Source: CAWANF01 sp963783355
Lineage (GTDB): Bacteria; Bacteroidota; Rhodothermia; Balneolales; DATFMH01
Reading direction: 5' to 3'
Assembly: GCA_963783355.1 (NCBI GenBank)
Contig: CAWANF010000012.1
Coordinates: forward strand, 124,001 to 188,000
Length of the DNA stretch: 64,000 bases
Part shown: in pieces, positions 17,204 to 25,788 of the stretch
Layout of the letters: every line of letters begins with the position of its first letter
Position numbering within the stretch: position 1 is the first letter of the stretch
Notes under the pieces: model-generated
The model's input: only the letters and a program-made list of their open reading frames with translations
Told to the model about the DNA's origin: nothing
The model's database searches: none
Position numbers and translations under genes: made by a program

Positions 17204-17382
17204 TTTAATTTGTATGATTTAAAATCCCTCTCCAAATATCTTCCCTGATTATGAAACTTTAACAGAAATTCAGGAAGAAGCAATCTTACGACTTTTCCCA
17301 TTCAAACACTACATAAATCACACACTTATTGTTGGTTTCGCTTTACATTCGTTATTCTAAGATCTAACCTATTTCAGAAAGG

Positions 17383-17413
17383 AAGGCCACTAGCACATCG
17401 GGTGGCTTTTTTT
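17383..17413 (+). terminator. Orphan terminator upstream of the SDR gene
   Basis: AAGGCCAC (17383-17390) pairs with GTGGCTTT (17402-17409), one G-U, with an 11-base loop and a seven-T run. No rightward gene lies upstream within 3 kb, so it either ends an unannotated small RNA or leader transcript starting near 17250-17350 or attenuates the gene at 17488. Confidence 0.65.
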
Positions 17414-17487
17414 GTGAAGGATGACAGATCCTATTGTTTGCCAATAAATTAATAATGATGTACTATGATGACTATTAATGATAAAAG

Positions 17488-18351
17488 ATGGCCATTTTAA
17501 TGGATTTAATCAGTAAAACGGTAAGTATATTGGGTTGCGGCTGGCTTGGATTCCCCCTCGCCAAAGAATTAAAAAAAAATGGGTATCGTGTCAAGGGTTC
17601 TACGACATCCCAAAATAAATTTCCCGTTTTGAAAGATGCCAAAATTGAACCTTATGAAGTCTTTTTGAATCCTGAGGTCAATGGCGAATTTGTTGATGAT
17701 TTTTTTGATGCCGACATCCTGATAGTTGCGATTCCGCCCGGTATTCGTGGTCATGGCGATGGCTCGTTTTATATACAACAGATGAAGTCACTAATCCATC
17801 ATTTAAACCACAGCCTGATAACTTTTGTAGTATTCATCAGTTCAACATCCGTCTACCCTGAATTGAATCGTGACGTGCAGGAACGGGATACCAAAGGGCT
17901 TCCTCGAGATAACGATCATGCCTTACTGAAAGTCGAAGATATGTTTTTGGATTCACAAAACAACTTTGAGTCCACCATAATCCGTTTTGGCGGACTCTAC
18001 GGATATGACCGCCATCCGGCACGTTTTTTGGCCGGGAAAACCAATCTTATGAATGGGAATGCTCCAGTAAATATGATTCACCTGGATGACAGCGTTCGTA
18101 TTCTTTATGAAATTATTCACCAGGATATACATAAAGAAATCTTTAATGCCTGCACCGATGAGCATCCAACCCGAAAAGAATATTATACCGCTATGGCCAG
18201 ACGGCTCAATTTGAAACCGCCAACATTCCAGGATGATTCTAATACCAGTTTTAAAATTGTAAGTAATGAAAAACTAAAACGGATCCTGAATTATTCTTTT
18301 TTGTATCCGTCACCTTTCGACGGCTCGTTGAATAATGGAGATGACGGATGA
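17488..18351 (+). CDS. NAD(P)-binding SDR-superfamily protein (YeeZ-like epimerase)
   Basis: The 287-residue protein starts with a Rossmann motif of the extended SDR type (VSILGCGWLGFPLAKELKKN). It has 'ADILIVAIPPGIRGHGDG' and FVVFISSTSVYPELN where the catalytic tyrosine region of epimerases lies, and a C-terminal 'MIHLDDSVRILYEII' substrate part. It belongs to the YeeZ-like group of NAD-dependent epimerase/dehydratase proteins, most of unknown substrate. The first ATG (17488) is used here; ATG at 17500 also fits. The last residues, ending GDDG, and the stop codon are encoded by the start of a heptamer tandem repeat, so repeat slippage would change the C-terminus. Confidence 0.82.
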   Translation: MAILMDLISKTVSILGCGWLGFPLAKELKKNGYRVKGSTTSQNKFPVLKDAKIEPYEVFLNPEVNGEFVDDFFDADILIVAIPPGIRGHGDGSFYIQQMKSLIHHLNHSLITFVVFISSTSVYPELNRDVQERDTKGLPRDNDHALLKVEDMFLDSQNNFESTIIRFGGLYGYDRHPARFLAGKTNLMNGNAPVNMIHLDDSVRILYEIIHQDIHKEIFNACTDEHPTRKEYYTAMARRLNLKPPTFQDDSNTSFKIVSNEKLKRILNYSFLYPSPFDGSLNNGDDG

Positions 18352-18410
18352 CGGATGACGGATGACGGATGACGGATGACGGATGACGGATGACGGATGA
18401 CGGATGACGG
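18341..18410. repeat. Tandem repeat, 10 copies of ATGACGG
   Basis: Seventy bases consist of exactly ten perfect copies of the heptamer ATGACGG. The first copy and a half encode the end of the SDR protein, including its TGA at 18349-18351, and the rest lie in the gap before the leftward MFS gene. Because seven is not a multiple of three, every frame meets a TGA within about three copies, so the array cannot extend the protein far. Perfect identity suggests recent expansion by slippage. Confidence 0.97.
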
Positions 18411-18476
18411 AAAATATTATTTGATTATATAATACAAAATCTGATTAACGCTATACCCAAAGCTCATTGCCCTCAA

Positions 18477-19778
18477 TCAGGCAGGTACTTCGGACTCAGC
18501 GGCAGCTTTGGCTTTCATTTCATTCTTATCTTTCACCAGTTTAATACCGGCAATGATGATCACTGAAATGATTACCGCTGTACCGATAAACGGCAAATAG
18601 TGTGCAAAGACGAAAAGCAAACCGCCCCATGCAGGACCAATGACACGCCCCAGACCGGAAATGCTTTGAGAGGTTCCCATTACTTTACCAACCTGTTTCG
18701 GGTCGGCGCGCTGAGAAATCAAACTGTTCATTACGGGCACGTTTAAACTGACTCCGGCAGCCATCAAACCGAGAAATACCATCAATAACGGCTTTGTAAC
18801 AGCGATACTTAGTAATCCAAGGCCAATCACCATCAGGACATTTCCTGTCAAAAAGATCTTTTCTTCATCATATTTTTTAGCTAAATGACGAATCAATCCT
18901 CCCTGAATGAATACGGCAATCAAACCGATATAAAAGAATTGAATTCCCACCTGCTCCGCACTCATGTGCAGCACTTTATTGGCGAAAAGCGGGAATGCAC
19001 TGTATATACTCGATTGTCCAAAAGAAAGCATAAAAACAGAAATCAGGAGCCAGATAAAAATGCTCTTTTTCCCCATTTGACTTTCTTCCGTCAGAACCTT
19101 CCAGAATTTCCGGGAGAAAATGCTGTTCCGCTCTACCCGTTTGGCATCCTGAACGACTTTATGTTCTTTATCGACTGTTTCAGGCAGTTTAAAAATGACT
19201 AAAAGGAAACTACAGAACGACATCAGAGCAGCAAAAAATCCAGGTACTTCATACTTATGAGCGGCTACAATATGTGCCAGATGTGTAAATCCTGCCAATT
19301 CAATCAAATGCGAAAATTCAGGGTGAATTAAACCCGTTGCGATGGCCGGGCCAATTACAAATCCAATACCAAAAGCTGCGCCAATCATTCCCATGCCCTT
19401 TGAACGCTCTTCCGGAGTAGTTACATCGGCTACATAAGCTTGCGCGGTTGAAATATTTCCACCCATAATACCGGCAACCAGTCGGGATAAAAATAACACC
19501 GTTAATGAGCCCGCGAGGCCAAACATAATGTATGCAATAACATTCCCAAAAGTACTCAAAAGCATAATGGGGCGCCGGCCAATCTTGTCGGATAACCCTC
19601 CCCAAATCGGGGAAAATATCAGCTGGGCAAAGGAATAAATACTATACAAAAGTCCGATGGCGATAGCCCCGGCACTGAATGTTTTTGCATAAAAGGGCAG
19701 CAAAGGCAGAACTATGCCAAATCCTAGTAAATCTATAAGAACAACTAAAAAGACCGTGGTCAACGCCGATTTTTTCAT
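18477..19778 (-). CDS. MFS transporter (TetA-like, 12 TM) at the end of the heme operon
   Basis: A 433-residue major facilitator protein with 12 predicted helices. It has the motif A region WGGLSDKIGRRPIMLLS between helices 2 and 3 and GAAFGIGFVIGPAIATG (motif C, antiporter type) in helix 5, like drug/H+ antiporters of the TetA class. The central loop between helices 6 and 7 is long and charged. It starts 18 bases after the hemL stop on the same strand, so it is likely the last gene of the hemH-to-hemL operon. That context raises the idea of porphyrin or heme-intermediate export, which is inference only; a general drug efflux role is equally possible. Confidence 0.88.
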   Translation of the reverse strand: MKKSALTTVFLVVLIDLLGFGIVLPLLPFYAKTFSAGAIAIGLLYSIYSFAQLIFSPIWGGLSDKIGRRPIMLLSTFGNVIAYIMFGLAGSLTVLFLSRLVAGIMGGNISTAQAYVADVTTPEERSKGMGMIGAAFGIGFVIGPAIATGLIHPEFSHLIELAGFTHLAHIVAAHKYEVPGFFAALMSFCSFLLVIFKLPETVDKEHKVVQDAKRVERNSIFSRKFWKVLTEESQMGKKSIFIWLLISVFMLSFGQSSIYSAFPLFANKVLHMSAEQVGIQFFYIGLIAVFIQGGLIRHLAKKYDEEKIFLTGNVLMVIGLGLLSIAVTKPLLMVFLGLMAAGVSLNVPVMNSLISQRADPKQVGKVMGTSQSISGLGRVIGPAWGGLLFVFAHYLPFIGTAVIISVIIIAGIKLVKDKNEMKAKAAAESEVPA

Positions 19779-19796
19779 GATACCTGATTCTAAACT

Positions 19797-21087
19797 TTAT
19801 CTTAAATATTTGTTCGCAATTTTGTGTGCGGCCGCGATCGTGCGGTCGAGCATTTCAAAAGTATGAGCATCGGAAACAAACCATGCTTCATAATTGGACG
19901 GAGGCAAATATATGCCTTCTTTTAACATTTCGTGGAAAAACGTCTTAAACTTATCCGTATCGGTTGTTTGAGCCGAGTCAAAATCTATCACCGTTTCTTT
20001 TGTGAAAAATACCGTTATCATCGAGCCAACCCGGTTGATATGATTGGGAATGTCATAAGCATCGAATGCTTTCTTTATACCGCTTTCGAGGTGATACGCT
20101 TTCTGTTCTAATTGAAAATAATGTCCGGGATTATCTTTGAGTTCCTTCAATAAAGCATAACCGGCATTCATCGCCAATGGATTTCCGGATAATGTCCCGG
20201 CCTGGTAAACCGGTCCGACCGGGGAAACCATATTCATAATTTCATTTTTGCCACCATAAGCCCCGACGGGCAAGCCGGCACCGATGATTTTTCCATACGT
20301 GACCATATCGGCCTGAATTCCAAATAATTCCTGCGCCCCACCCGGAGCCAGACGAAAACCGGTCATAACCTCATCGAAAATCAAAACAACTTCATAATCA
20401 TCACATAGCTGTCTCAATCCTTTAAGGAAGTTTTTCTCGGGCGGGATACAACCCATATTACCGGCTACCGGTTCAACAATGATGGCAGCCACTTCTCCTT
20501 TATTTTCTTCGAACAATTGCTGAACACTGCCCAAATCATTATAACGAGCCAGCAATGTATCTTTTGCTGTTCCTTCGGTTACTCCCGGACTGTTCGGAGT
20601 GCCCAATGTGAGAGCACCGCTTCCCGCCTTTATCAAAAAAGAGTCGGCATGCCCATGGTAACAACCTTCGAATTTGACAATCTTATCCCGGCCGGTAAAC
20701 CCACGGGCCACACGAATAGCACTCATTGTCGCTTCCGTTCCGGAATTCACCATCCTGATTTTATCGACTCCGGGGACCATCGAAAGTATCAATTCGGCAA
20801 GTTCTACTTCTATGGCGGTTGGGGCACCGAATGAAGTGGAATGATTCTGCAGCAGCTTTCACAGCCTCGATGACCGGCTTATAAGCGTGGCCCAGGATCA
20901 TCGGCCCCCATGATCCTACAAAATCGATATATTCATTACCATCTTCATCAAATAACAAGGCTCCTACAGCTTTTTTTATAAAAGGAGGCGTTCCGCCAAC
21001 CGATTTGAAAGCCCGTGCCGGGGAATTCACTCCACCGGGAATGATTTTCTGTGCACGTTCGAATAGTTCCTGGCTTTTTTCCAGCAT
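19797..21087 (-). CDS. hemL: Glutamate-1-semialdehyde 2,1-aminomutase, interrupted by a one-base frameshift
   Basis: Two overlapping frames make one HemL. The first (from ATG 21087) reads MLEKSQELFERAQKIIPGGV through GHAYKPVIEAVKAAAES. The second contains FGAPTAIEVELAELILSMVP, MVNSGTEATMSAIRVARG, the PLP lysine in TYGKIIGAG and a normal C-terminus. Removing one A of the AA at 20840-20841 (one T on the coding strand) restores ESSTSFGAPTAIE, the expected family sequence. HemL converts glutamate-1-semialdehyde to 5-aminolevulinate, the committed tetrapyrrole precursor. All other conserved parts are intact, so a sequencing error or very recent mutation is more likely than decay. It lies between hemB and the MFS gene. 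Confidence 0.88.
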
Positions 21088-21126
21088 AAATAGTTACAGC
21101 AATTTTAATAATTGTTAAAAATTCAT

Positions 21127-22119
21127 TTAACGGTTCAATTTCTTTGCCACATCCTTGGCAAAATAGGTAGCAATGAGGTCGGCACCGGCACGCCTGAACG
21201 AAGTCATGACTTCCATCACGGCTTTATCTTCATCCAGCCAGCCCTTCTGAGCAGCCGCTTTGATCATGGCATATTCGCCTGAGACATGATAAACCGAAAC
21301 CGGAACATGGACATCTTCCTTCACGGCCCGAATAACATCCAGATAAGGCAATCCGGGCTTTACCATCACGATATCGGCTCCTTCGTTGACATCAAGTCTT
21401 GCTTCTTTGACCGCTTCACGGACGTTTGCAAAGTCCATCTGGTACGTTTTCTTGTCACCAAAACCCGGAGAAGAATCCAATGCATCCCGAAATGGCCCGT
21501 AAAAACAGGAAGCATATTTGGCGCTGTAAGCCATGATTCCCTTGTCGTGCAACCCGGCTTCTTCCAGCGTTGCCCTGATAGCCCCAATGCGGCCATCCAT
21601 CATATCGGATGGAGCTACAAAATCGGCCCCTGCCTCCGCATGGCTCAGCGACATGCGAGACAAAATTTCAACGGTTTGATCATTCACGATTTTACCGTTT
21701 ATGACTACGCCATCGTGTCCATAGCTGGAATAAGGGTCAAGTGCCACATCCGTCATCACGCACATTTCCGGAATGGCATTTTTAACCTCTTTGATGGCCC
21801 GCTGCATCAGGCCGTTTTTATTCAATGCCTCGGTTCCTTCATTATCCTTTAAATTGTCTGGCACTTTCACAAAAAGCAGTATACATTTGACGCCGAGGGT
21901 ATACAACTCTTTGGCTTCCTCTACCAGCAAATCTAAGGTATATCGATAATAGCCAGGCATGGAAGAAATTTCTTCTTTCAAACTCTTCCCTTCCATCACA
22001 AACACGGGGGCCATCAGATCATCGGTATGAACCCGGTTCTCAGCTACCATTTCACGAATGGTGGCACTCGACCGCAATCTGCGGCCTCTTACATATGGGT
22101 AATTTCCATAATCTTTCAT
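21127..22119 (-). CDS. hemB: Delta-aminolevulinic acid dehydratase (porphobilinogen synthase)
   Basis: This 330-residue enzyme condenses two 5-aminolevulinates to porphobilinogen. Both active-site lysines are visible: Lys about 200 in MAYSAKYASCFYGPFRDA and Lys254 in DIVMVKPGLPYLD. The metal-site loop reads TDVALDPYSSYGHDG, with aspartates in place of the three zinc cysteines, which is the magnesium-type pattern seen in Pseudomonas. Its start lies about 30 bases after hemF and its end 39 bases before hemL, within the leftward heme operon. Length is normal. Confidence 0.96.
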   Translation of the reverse strand: MKDYGNYPYVRGRRLRSSATIREMVAENRVHTDDLMAPVFVMEGKSLKEEISSMPGYYRYTLDLLVEEAKELYTLGVKCILLFVKVPDNLKDNEGTEALNKNGLMQRAIKEVKNAIPEMCVMTDVALDPYSSYGHDGVVINGKIVNDQTVEILSRMSLSHAEAGADFVAPSDMMDGRIGAIRATLEEAGLHDKGIMAYSAKYASCFYGPFRDALDSSPGFGDKKTYQMDFANVREAVKEARLDVNEGADIVMVKPGLPYLDVIRAVKEDVHVPVSVYHVSGEYAMIKAAAQKGWLDEDKAVMEVMTSFRRAGADLIATYFAKDVAKKLNR

Positions 22120-22151
22120 GATTCAATCCTTCTTAATGATTCAATGTAAAT

Positions 22152-23081
22152 TCATTCCACATTTTCCAGCCAGTTTTGCGGCTTCTTCAACAAGGTTATC
22201 AAACGCTCTTCTGCTGATCCCGGATCAGGAGTAAAATCATAATCCCAGCGTACGCGTGGTGGCAGGCTCATCAATATGGATTCAATTCTTCCTTTTGTTT
22301 TCAGTCCGAATAAGGTACCACGATCGTGAATCAAATTAAATTCCACGTAACGTCCACGACGAATTTCCTGGAAATATCGCTGTATTTCGGTATAAGCCAG
22401 GTCTTTGCGACGCTCAACGATAGGAACATATGTTTCAATAAAAACAGACCCGACTCCGGTTACAAAACGAAACCAGTCGTTAATAGATTGATGTTCGTCT
22501 GCCCGAAGATAATCGAAGAAAAGTCCCCCGATGCCCCTTGCCTCGCCGCGATGTGAGTTAAAAAAATACTCATCACATTCTTTTTTGAACCGGGGATAAA
22601 AGGATTCATCCTGTTGATCACAGGCCTTTTTTAATACGCTGTGAAAATGAATGGCGTCTTCTTCCCATAAATAATAAGGCGTCAAATCAGCTCCCCCGCC
22701 AAACCACGCATCCTTAATGCTGCCATCGTCATTATATAATTCAAAATACCTGAAATTGGCATGTACGGTAGGAATTAATGGACTTTGGGGATGAATAACC
22801 AACGAAACCCCGGTGGCGAAAAAATCGCCCTTTTCTACACCAAAACGAACGCGGACAGGCTCGGGTAACTCACCGTGAACCGAAGAACAGTTCACTCCGC
22901 CTTTTTCAAACACATCTCCTTTTTCAATGACCCGGGTTCGTCCGCCACCACCGCCTTCACGTTCCCACAGATCTTCTTTGAAACGCTTTTCCGGTTCGAA
23001 CTTTTCCAGGGCCTTACAGATTTGATCCTGCAGGTTGTAAACAAATAATTCAAATTTTTCTTTTATCGATGATTCAGACAT
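22152..23081 (-). CDS. hemF: Oxygen-dependent coproporphyrinogen III oxidase
   Basis: A 309-residue HemF. It decarboxylates and oxidises two propionates of coproporphyrinogen III to vinyl groups using O2, giving protoporphyrinogen IX. Family signatures are clear: EKGGVNCSSVHGELP, SLVIHPQSPLIPTVHANFRY, DAWFGGGADLTPYY and GRYVEFNLIHDRGTLFGL. Its presence instead of the radical-SAM HemN in this operon indicates aerobic heme synthesis. It lies 12 bases after hemE. Cytoplasmic homodimer in characterised relatives. Confidence 0.97.
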   Translation of the reverse strand: MSESSIKEKFELFVYNLQDQICKALEKFEPEKRFKEDLWEREGGGGGRTRVIEKGDVFEKGGVNCSSVHGELPEPVRVRFGVEKGDFFATGVSLVIHPQSPLIPTVHANFRYFELYNDDGSIKDAWFGGGADLTPYYLWEEDAIHFHSVLKKACDQQDESFYPRFKKECDEYFFNSHRGEARGIGGLFFDYLRADEHQSINDWFRFVTGVGSVFIETYVPIVERRKDLAYTEIQRYFQEIRRGRYVEFNLIHDRGTLFGLKTKGRIESILMSLPPRVRWDYDFTPDPGSAEERLITLLKKPQNWLENVE

Positions 23082-23093
23082 CTATGTTATTGA

Positions 23094-24131
23094 TTAATGA
23101 TAATCTCTCACGGTATCAACAAAAGCTTTAGCATGATCGACCGGAACATTCGGCAAGATACCATGGCCCAGATTTACAATATAGCGTTGTTTTCCAAACC
23201 GGTTGATCATATTTATGACACTTTTTTTTATTTCATCTACCGGAGCCAAAAGATGGCTTGGATCAAAATTTCCCTGCAGAGTCACCCGATCGTCTACAAT
23301 AAGCCGGGCATATTCCGGACTGATAGTCCAGTCGAGCCCCAGGCATTTGGCTTTCGTTTTACTTAAATGATCCAAAGCGTACCAGCTGCCTTTGGCAAAC
23401 AGAATCACCGGAACACGATCAACGTTATCCGTTATTTTCTCCAAATAGGGGAAAGCCATTTCCATAAAATCATCCGGACCCAACATGCCTGCCCATGAAT
23501 CAAAAACCTGCAACGCCTGTGCACCGGCGTCGATCTGCGCATTCAGGTACAGGATAGTAGCTTCTGTTATTTTTTCAAGTAACTGTTGAGCGGCTTTTCG
23601 TTCTTTGAAATAAAATTGTTTGGCCTTCGAAAAATCTTTCGATCCTTTTCCTTCAACGAGATAACAAAATATCGTCCATGGAGCACCGGCAAAACCAATC
23701 AGCGGAACACGGCCATTCAGTTCATTTCTTGTTAAGGTCACCGCCTCCATTACATAATGTAATCGATCGTGGATATCCGGAACTACGATTTTGTCGATAT
23801 CTTCAGCACTGCCGACAGGATTATGAATAACCGGCCCTATCCCGGCATCAATAGTGACTTTAAAATCGAGAGCCTGGGCAATGACCAATATATCCGAAAA
23901 CAAGATGGCGGCATCCGTTTGAAGGATATCTATGGGCATGATGGTAATCTGAGAAGCCAGTTCCGGGGTCTCACAGCGTTCGAAAAATGAATATTTTTCC
24001 TGAAGTTCCCGGTATTCCGGCAGAAAACGTCCAGCCTGGCGCATCATCCACACGGGAGGACGATTAACGATTTCGCCCTGAAGAGCTTTCAGCAATAAAT
24101 CATTTTTAAGTTCCGGAAACGAGTTGCTCAT
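23094..24131 (-). CDS. hemE: Uroporphyrinogen decarboxylase
   Basis: The 345-residue enzyme removes four acetate carboxyls from uroporphyrinogen III to give coproporphyrinogen III. The PROSITE-type N-terminal motif PVWMMRQAGRFLPEYRE is present, with the second motif LIGFAGAPWTIFCYLVEG and the C-terminal NLGHGILPNVPVDHAKAF. It overlaps the end of hemD by four bases (ATGA-type), so translation is coupled. No odd features. Confidence 0.97.
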   Translation of the reverse strand: MSNSFPELKNDLLLKALQGEIVNRPPVWMMRQAGRFLPEYRELQEKYSFFERCETPELASQITIMPIDILQTDAAILFSDILVIAQALDFKVTIDAGIGPVIHNPVGSAEDIDKIVVPDIHDRLHYVMEAVTLTRNELNGRVPLIGFAGAPWTIFCYLVEGKGSKDFSKAKQFYFKERKAAQQLLEKITEATILYLNAQIDAGAQALQVFDSWAGMLGPDDFMEMAFPYLEKITDNVDRVPVILFAKGSWYALDHLSKTKAKCLGLDWTISPEYARLIVDDRVTLQGNFDPSHLLAPVDEIKKSVINMINRFGKQRYIVNLGHGILPNVPVDHAKAFVDTVRDYH

Positions 24132-24848
24132 AAATTCCCATTAAAAAAATCTTTCACTTTAACCAATAACGCTTCTGTGGACGTCTCATCAGCCACAAAA
24201 ACCTGCTTAAACCCTGAATTTCGCGTAGCATATGCGGTCGTTGGCCCAACAGCAAAGGCCGGCAAATCAAGAACCTCTTCATTATGAATTTCCAGAAAAG
24301 CTTCGACACCACTCGGGCTGTAGAAAAGAACGGCTTCGGCATCCGTTTCTTGCCTTTTTTTTTGCTTAGCCAACGTTCTGTACACGATTAACTCGTTTAC
24401 CCTGATACCTGCCCGGTTTAATATTTCAGAAAGTTCTTTTCTTCGTTTGTCACCGCAAAAATGAATAACAGATTGAGTATCGTGCGTATTTTTAATCAGT
24501 TTAGCCAGGCCAACCGCATTCGATTCATCAGGTATCGTTACATCAAATCCATTTTTTTTAAGCTCGGATGCCGTTTTATTACCGACAGCATAAATTTTTA
24601 ATTCGCCTAAATGCACATTTGTGCCAGTAACCATTTTCAAAAATCCCAGAACGCCATTACTGCTTGTAAAAACCAGTGCATCAATGGATTCGGATATCCA
24701 GAAGTTCAAAAAACTGAGATTGAACATCCATAAATTCAAATTCTAGAACCGGCTCAATTTCGACATTCAGGCCCAATTTTTCCGCAATGTGAATGTCCTC
24801 ATCACTCAATTTCTTCGTCACTAATATGTGATGTCGCTTTGGGTCCAT
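24128..24848 (-). CDS. hemD: Uroporphyrinogen-III synthase, frameshifted in a T6 run
   Basis: HemD closes and inverts ring D of hydroxymethylbilane. The gene starts at ATG 24848 with MDPKRHHILVTKKLSDEDIH and runs to EFEFMDVQSQF. There the frame breaks in a run of six T on the coding strand (24708-24713 on the plus strand). With five T the frame continues LNFWISESIDALVFTSSNGV to the end, giving a normal length of about 239 residues. The downstream frame alone looks like a 203-residue protein with a false start. Typical weak HemD conservation is seen in ALVFTSSNGVLGF and VLFYSPSGVEAFLEI. The homopolymer site points to a sequencing error or slippage. The gene lies between hemC and hemE. Confidence 0.85.
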
Positions 24849-24855
24849 GGTCTCT

Positions 24856-25788
24856 TTAACCGGACTTTTTCGTGCTCAGCAATTTGATAATTTTATCAGC
24901 TCCACGCGATATAATTTCTTTGGCGGCCAGAACGCCCATATCCGAACAATTCTCAATAGCCATGGCATCTTCAATATCGTAACGCTCCGAACCATCGGGC
25001 ATCAATACCGTGGCTTTTAATTGCACCATCCCGTCAGTCACTTTTGCAAATGCACCGACCGGAGCGCTGCACCCGGCTTCCATCATATATAAAAAGTCGC
25101 GTTCTATTTTCGTACAAACGGCCGTCGTTTCGTGATGCAGCGGTTTCAATATTTCCTGCACTTTTTCATTATCGTTACGAACCATGACGGCCATAGCGCC
25201 TTGTGCTGGCGCGGATATCATCCAGTCGAGATATAAATCAACATTATCCGACAAATTGAGACGGCTGAGTCCGGCAGCGGCAAAGATAGCACCATCCCAG
25301 TCACTTTCCCTGAGTTTCCTGAGCCGGGTGTTCACATTACCGCGAATATCTGTAATCCTGTGATGCTTATACCTTGCCAGCCATTGCGATTGTCTGCGAT
25401 TACTGCTGGTGGCAATCACTGCTTTATAATTCTCATCCTCTAAAAAATCCGTTCCTTGTCGTGTTACCAGGACATCACGCGGATCGTGGCGTTCCAGGAC
25501 TGCCGCGATTTTCAAACCTTCCGGCAAAACGGTCGGGATATCCTTGAAAGAATGAACGGCAAGATCAATACGCCCATCGAGAAGTGCTTCATCTAAAGCT
25601 TTGGTAAATACACCTTTACCACCCATCAAAGGCAGTGGTGTATCCAATACCAGATCACCCTCGGTCTTTACAAATTCGAGCCTTGCCTCAATACCCTGTT
25701 CTTTTAATTTATCTGATACAAATTGAGCCTGCCAGGTAGCCAGTTTACTGTCGCGAGTACCAATTCGCAGCGGTTTTTTAGTGCTCAA
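24856..25788 (-). CDS. hemC: Porphobilinogen deaminase (hydroxymethylbilane synthase)
   Basis: This 310-residue enzyme polymerises four porphobilinogens into hydroxymethylbilane. Cys240 in MEAGCSAPVGAFA is the attachment site of the dipyrromethane cofactor. The N-terminus PLRIGTRDSKLATWQAQFV, AVHSFKDIPT (catalytic Asp and Lys) and the arginine-rich substrate stretch 'VIATSSNRRQSQWLA' and RGNVNTRLRKL are all intact. It overlaps the end of hemA by 11 bases and precedes hemD by seven bases. Confidence 0.97.
   Translation of the reverse strand: MSTKKPLRIGTRDSKLATWQAQFVSDKLKEQGIEARLEFVKTEGDLVLDTPLPLMGGKGVFTKALDEALLDGRIDLAVHSFKDIPTVLPEGLKIAAVLERHDPRDVLVTRQGTDFLEDENYKAVIATSSNRRQSQWLARYKHHRITDIRGNVNTRLRKLRESDWDGAIFAAAGLSRLNLSDNVDLYLDWMISAPAQGAMAVMVRNDNEKVQEILKPLHHETTAVCTKIERDFLYMMEAGCSAPVGAFAKVTDGMVQLKATVLMPDGSERYDIEDAMAIENCSDMGVLAAKEIISRGADKIIKLLSTKKSG

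Noticed and set aside
18341..18410. CRISPR-like array
   Set aside because: The units are seven bases long and contiguous, without spacers, so this is a simple tandem repeat.
19797..21087. Programmed frameshifting in hemL
   Set aside because: The site lacks a slippery heptamer or a clear downstream stimulator, and hemL is not known to use recoding.
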